Below, in pieces: positions 58,985 through 64,000 of a DNA stretch of 64,000 nt (the first letter of the stretch is position 1; the number at the start of each line of letters is the position of its first letter). The notes below the pieces were generated by a model that made no database searches, was not told the DNA's origin, and was given only the letters and a program-made list of their open reading frames with translations. This stretch comes from Megalobrama amblycephala (taxonomy: Eukaryota; Chordata; Actinopteri; Cypriniformes; Xenocyprididae). The stretch covers positions 1,397,623-1,461,622 of the forward strand of contig NC_063045.1 of NCBI RefSeq assembly GCF_018812025.1, written 5' to 3'. The translations under genes were made by a program, and so were the position numbers.

Positions 58985-61900
58985 ATGAAGAAAATGTTCC
59001 TCAAGTTAGTTTTGCTCTGTTTGTGGCGTCTGGATGGTGAGTTTTAAATGTGTTTTTATGGCTTCAGTTGTTTCTGCTCTGGTACCATGTGATACATTAC
59101 TGGTTAAAATAGTTAGAGAAGATTAACATTCACTTTTAGTGTCAGCGACGGTGGCTGAAGTGAAGCGCACGACTCAGGAAATAACTTTAATCTAATAATC
59201 CTCACAATACACAGGAGAATCATGAGGAGAAACACAACCATGTAACGTAGACGATACCGGACGATGAACTGAACAGAAATCAGGCTTTAAATAACAGGGA
59301 GATCATTGGAAGAACAGAAACAGGTCTGGGATTAATGAACTAATGATAGAGAACACAGGCAAATGGAAACAGAGAGAAAACTAAACCTAAACAGAACAAT
59401 GTTCATGTTCAGATCATGTTACGATTAAGTTTCTTTTTTAGTTAATGTTCCATTTATAATCTTTTTCTCTTTTCATTCATCATCTTTTGTCTTTGTACTG
59501 CTGCTGAATATTATTCATGTCACATTTAAATGAATAAAAGTATTTCAGACAGGACCACTTTGGCAAGTTACTTTGAGTTTATTGAAACACAAGTTATCTT
59601 TGGTGGTATGGTTCCTTAAGGGGGTTCTTGGTCCAAAATTAATTGAACATACAAGAGCTTTAACATTAACCCCCTGGAACCATCAGCTTGGAAATACATA
59701 GACAATTATGACACTTTAGTAATGTCTTTAAAAGCGAACAGAGGTAATTGTGTAGATGTGGCAGTGGGACGTCTATACTGTAGCTTGGTTATGAGGATGA
59801 GTGTCTCTCAGCAGTGAGGTACATGCCAGCCGGGACTTGAAAGCCTTGGTGATCTGAAACAAAAGAAGATGACAACCAGAAGGTGCACAGTAATATGCTC
59901 ATGCTTATTATACGGAGGGAGGGAGCAGTTTGAGCATACTTACCGAGCAGCAATGCCACGTATATATGTCCCGTGTCTAATAGGAGAATGATAGTGATTG
60001 GAGCGATTTGACAGCTGACTGCGTCAGCTGGTTGCAGCACTATGCCTACGTGGCCTGACTGAACTAACGCTGCGCTCGATTTTAGTGAAGCTTCACCAGA
60101 CCAGCATCAAGTGATTTTAATCTGTGAAAAACTCTGTTCTTCAGGCGTGTTTGGTTATGAAGAGGAGTCAGTGTCAGTGACGGAGGGAGATTCAGTCACT
60201 CTAAACTCTTCTCTTACTGAAATGAAGGATGATGATGTGATTCAGTGGAGATTTGGAAACACTTTGATAGCAGAAATCAATGTAACGGCCGACAGATTCA
60301 CTGTATATGATGATGTTCTTGATGGGAGATTCAGAGACAGACTGAAGCTGGACAATCAAACTGGATCTCTGACCATCACAAACATCACAATGAAACATGC
60401 TGGACATTATAAACTACAGACTAACCATGTGAGAAAGAGGCTCAGTCTCATTGTCACTGGTGAGTTAAATATCAGTTTCACCTGTTTTATATCATAATCA
60501 GCACAAAGATTCAATTATTAATCCAAACTCCATTTTGCTTCTGTTTAATGACGATATTCTTTTCAAATTTTAAATTTCAAAACCATTTACTTTTGTAAAT
60601 GACTGTATAAATCTGTGATGAACCTGTTTCTGTTTGTTCTCTGTGTTTGATGATTCAGTGTCAGTGACGGAGGGAGATTCAGTCACTCTAAACTCTCCTC
60701 TTACTGAAATGAAGGATGATGATGTGATTCAGTGGATGTTTGAAAACACTTTAATAGCTGAAATCATTAAAGAGGCTGACAGATTCACTGTATATGATGA
60801 TGTTCTTGATGGGAGATTCAGAGACAGACTGAAACTGGACAAACAAACTGGATCTCTGACCATCACAAACATCACAACTGAACATGCTGGAGTTTATCAA
60901 CTAGAGACCAATACTTTCAAGAGTCATTCTTTTATTTATCTCACTGTCTATAGTGAGTTAAATATCAGTTTCACATGTTTTATCTGTTACAGCTAGATCT
61001 AAAAAGAAAGTAATAAAGAAGTATCTTATCATTACTAATTAGTTAAAATCACTAATTTCCTTACTATTTTTTTTTTTTAAATTACATTTTACATTTTGTA
61101 CAGCAGGTTTATATTCAACTTTCTATGAAATAGTTTTTAAATCTGAAATATCTTCATTGATCCTCATTTCTCTTTATTCTCTGATGTTTTTCAGCTCATC
61201 TGCCTGTTCCTGTCATCAGCAGTAACTCTTCACAATGTTCTTCATCATCATCATCATGTTCATTGGTGTGTTCAGCTGTGAATGTGAGTCATGTGACTCT
61301 CTCCTGGTACAAAGGAAACAGTTCATTGTCCAGCATCAGTGCGTCTGATCTCAGCATCAGTCTCTCTCTACCTCTGGAGGTGGAATATCAGGATAAAAAC
61401 ACCTACAGCTGTGTGCTGAACAATCCCATCAGCAACCAGACTCAACATCTGGACATCACTCACCTCTGTCACACATGTTCAGGTACGGCAGTGCTGATAT
61501 TAGGTGATGTTTTGATATTTGTGCCTTCAGTTGCATTTCCGGGTTGATTTCTTCTAAGATTGACCGTCCTTCTCGTCGATCATGGCACATGCAGGATTCT
61601 TCTTCTGCTTCTTCTGTTTAGAATGAGTTTCTGTTTCTGGATCATCCAGCTTTTGCAAACATAGAAGAATATGAGGGTCTAAACTAGTCTCATGTTTGTA
61701 ATCTGATGTCTTTGCTTTTGAATATTTTGTCTAAAGACTTAATAGTTGTCTTGCCCACTGCCAAATATTATCATATTTATATACATACATATATTGAACA
61801 TCACCACCCTTTGCTGCATTTCAGTCTGAAATAAAAACACATGATTGAGTTTTACTGTAAAAAGTGTTTTATTAAGGAACTGAGTTTTACTGTAACCCAC

Positions 61901-62745
61901 AATAGAATGGAATAAACTTGAAAGTTTGAAATTAATTTAAATGTAAAGCGGCAAAATACTACTAACTGTGATGTTATCACTAGATCACACTAATGACCAT
62001 CTCTCTCTACATTTACAGACCCAGTGTCTATAACAGGCCTGATCTCTGCTGTTGCCGCTGGATCTCTGTTGATTGTTGCTGCAGTCGGGATCTTCTGCAT
62101 CTGCAAGAAATGTAGAAAAACTGATCAAGAAGGCAAGTGTCAAGTTAAAAACGGCTACTGAATTTGTAAAAGTGTTATAATAAATAATAATATGCTTTAA
62201 TAGTATAGTATAGTTCATTTTAATGCATGTCATTTTGACCCGGAGATTTTCTTTTTCCTGAAAATGCTATTTAATGTTATCGCATTGGACTTAAACTCAC
62301 TGACTTTGCTCTCACAGGGTATAACAACTTCCCCTCCAAAAATGGGATACTTTTTGTAATTGTTACACTTATGGTGTTCCTGGTCAAAAATGACCGGCCT
62401 CCAAAAATTTGCTTATAATTTTCTCTTTATGCTATATTATTACCAAATATGGGATTCAAACTTGTTTTCTTTCAGCACAGGTTGATCGTAGGCCTCATTG
62501 ATCTGTTGATCTTTGAGTGAAAGTCAAAGTGAATCAATTTGTTAATGTAATGCAGCAATGTGTGCATTAATATTTTAACTTTGACAGCCCTAATAACATA
62601 TATGTTTTAAAGAAACAGATCTAGTTAACAACAAATAGTTTTTGTTTATTTATTATATCTTGTTATCATTGAAACAGTTGAGACTCATGAAGAAGAAATC
62701 ACTTACGTTGAGGCAATTTTCTACAAAAGAAAAGCACATAAATCG
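58985..62745 (+). CDS. SLAM/CD2-like Ig-superfamily receptor, 3' end not found
   Basis: Six exons with consistent phase 1: 58985-59036 (signal peptide [18 protein letters not shown]), 60145-60459 (V-like domain 1), 60659-60952 (V-like domain 2), 61195-61482 (C2-like domain with Cys), 62019-62132 (transmembrane) and 62678-62745 (cytoplasmic). The TM exon is rich in [19 protein letters not shown]. Its donor is GC (GAAG|GCAAGT), the one non-GT junction. Both V-like domains carry [26 protein letters not shown] and TGSLTITNI but lack the canonical Cys pair, as in fish SLAM/CD2-like families. The tail has a tyrosine in EITYVEAIF, which misses the ITIM +3 aliphatic residue. The last exon ends phase 0 at a GTAAGA donor; later exons were not found before 64000. 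Expected cell-surface immune receptor; ligand unknown. Confidence 0.78.
59555..60080 (-). mobile_element. Possible solo LTR or antisense spliced unit in receptor intron 1
   Basis: On the minus strand a stretch with a consensus donor (CTCG|GTAAGTATG, near 59940) and acceptor (TTTGTTTCAG, near 59855) ends in AATAAA-bearing sequence (TTCAATAAACTCAAAG, near 59575). It could be an LTR or a small retro-derived transcription unit. No protein recognised. Confidence 0.3.
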
Positions 62746-62939
62746 GTAAGATCATTTATTACTAATTCATGTTGTGTGTTTTAGTTCAGCAGTGAGTGTG
62801 CTTGTGTGTGACAGATCATCATACAGACAAAAACACAAAACAGCACCATATTAGATATGTATATCAGCCATAAGATCAGCATTCAATGCGAGAAACATAT
62901 GCCATAATACTACTCATTCTGCCATGTAACTAAAGAGTA

Positions 62940-63340
62940 ATGGCTCGTTTCCACCGAGTGGTACGGTTCAGTTCAGTACAGTATGATTCGGGATGGCAAA
63001 CCCTGATCCGGCTTGCATTTCCACTGCCAACAGTACACTTACTTGATAGACATGGTGTATGCCGGAAAGTAGCAATGGATGCCGTGAAGAAGAAAGTGAC
63101 AGTAAACAACAATGGAGGACATACAGCAGGTTTGTTTGAGCAAAGGTTGAAGGCTGCAGGAAAAAGAGCTGAAAAGTACACATTGTGTTGCAACCATAGA
63201 CTGAAAAAAAAATATGGACGTAGTGTCTGTGACGTCACCCGTAGATTTCTGAAGAGCATTTTTGAAGTGAAAATGAGGCCACTGCCATCTTAGCTGCGCG
63301 TAATCGCAGGTCACTCCCGGATAACTGAAAATGGGCAAAA
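62940..63340. mobile_element. Transposon-derived sequence (MITE-type)
   Basis: TGGCTCGTTTCCACCGAGTG and GGTTCAGTTCAGTACAGTA are a common fish non-autonomous transposon start. The open frames crossing it on both strands have no recognisable domain. Confidence 0.45.
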
Positions 63341-63466
63341 AGGCGGGAAGTGGTTGGAGCTAATCAAGGTGCCTGGTTGCTGAAACCACGCCTGCCTAGC
63401 GCGACTTGATCATGTTAGCAGGCAAAGGAGCTATCTATCTATCTTAGATACTATCTAAAATATTAA

Positions 63467-64000
63467 AGGTGCCATCGAGCGTTTTTTTACAAGATGTAAT
63501 ATAAGTCTAAGGTGTCCCCTGAATGTGTCTGTGAAGTTTCAGCTCAAAATACCCCATAGATTTTTTTTAATTAATTTTTTTAACTGCCTATTTTGGGGCA
63601 TAATTAGAAATGCGCCGATTTAGGGTTGCGGCCCCTTTAAATCTGGCGCTCCCCCGCCCCCCGAGCTTGCGCTTGCCTTAAACAGAGCATAAACAAAGTT
63701 TACACAGCTAATATAACCATCAAAATGGATCTTTACAAAGTGTTCGTCATGCATGCGTCTGATTATGTGAGTATTGTGTACTGTTATATTGTTTACATTG
63801 ATTCTGAATGAATTTGAGGCTGTGCTCCGTGGCTAACGGCTAATGCTACACTGTTGGAGAGATTTATAAAGAATGAAGTTGTGTTTATTCATTATACAGA
63901 CTGCAAGTGTTTAATAATGAAAATAGCGACGGCTCTTGTGTCCGTGAATACAGTAATAAAGATGGTAACTTTAACCACATTTAACAGTACATTAGCAACA
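63467..64000. mobile_element. TTAA-flanked transposon 'A', second copy, cut by window end
   Basis: TTAA at 63463-63466, then AGGTGCCATCGAGCG, continuing closely parallel to 9712-9925 and then 13572-13890. The junction at about 63680 (CTTGCCTTAAACAGAGC) lacks element B and so gives the pre-insertion state of the 9930 locus. Confidence 0.85.

Noticed and set aside
62940..63293. 117-codon ORF after the receptor gene, with opposite-strand frames
   Set aside because: Lies in transposon-derived sequence with no domain; not accepted as the missing last exon of the receptor because phase and motifs do not fit.

Overview
This is vertebrate nuclear DNA, most likely from a cyprinid (zebrafish- or carp-like) fish. 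The evidence is tandem C2H2 zinc-finger genes with the fish-type leader (DLIEENEE.., EKHHVKT), spliced genes with long introns, an extreme load of class I and class II transposons, and a fish-type SLAM/CD2-like Ig receptor. No prokaryotic operon signal, CRISPR array, rRNA or tRNA gene was recognised.

Layout. (1) 1-47700 is a same-strand tandem array of zinc-finger (ZNF) units. A full unit has a CRE-containing CpG-rich promoter with a short non-coding exon 1 ending TCTTCTGAG|GT (7443-7500, 21422-21472, 40479-40533, plus a CRE-less copy at 49560). It then has a leader exon with a conserved uORF and the start codon (30680-30863, 41526-41727), and a terminal exon carrying all the fingers (49-3417, 17263-18391, 33560-34587, relic 37188-37293, 42118-43085, 46708-47609). 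A recurring 3' block follows at 5600, 18690, 35455 and 39420. Two units look intact (leader exon + 33560 exon; leader exon + 42118 exon). The others carry frameshifts, stops or a transposon insertion.

(2) Transposons sit in the introns and between units. The best preserved is a THAP-domain, Kolobok-type transposase gene at 24480-29305. Its 11 exons have canonical GT-AG junctions and one open frame of 695 codons; it lies in sense within the first intron of a ZNF unit. Two families of TTAA-flanked non-autonomous elements (copies at 9712, 9930, 22249, 55925 and 63467) give clean empty-site/filled-site pairs. One locus nests LINE within element B within element A. Others are an L2-like LINE (minus strand), hAT, PIF/Harbinger, Tc1/mariner (including a 1.5 kb fold-back copy) and a 2.1 kb inverted-repeat element full of internal tandem repeats that destroyed a ZNF exon.

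(3) 50517-57690 is a DIRS-like relic split by a Ty3/Gypsy chromovirus with two LTRs, a 5-bp target duplication and a broken gag-pol. Its 3' LTR was later hit by a TTAA element, which was itself hit by a Harbinger element. (4) 58985-62745 is an Ig-superfamily receptor gene (signal peptide, two V-like domains, one C2-like domain, TM, tyrosine tail) whose 3' end was not found. A shredded second copy lies at about 49055-49250.

All exon joins and family calls come from reading the sequence by eye. Superfamily names for the transposons rest on termini, target duplications and protein motifs, not on database searches.
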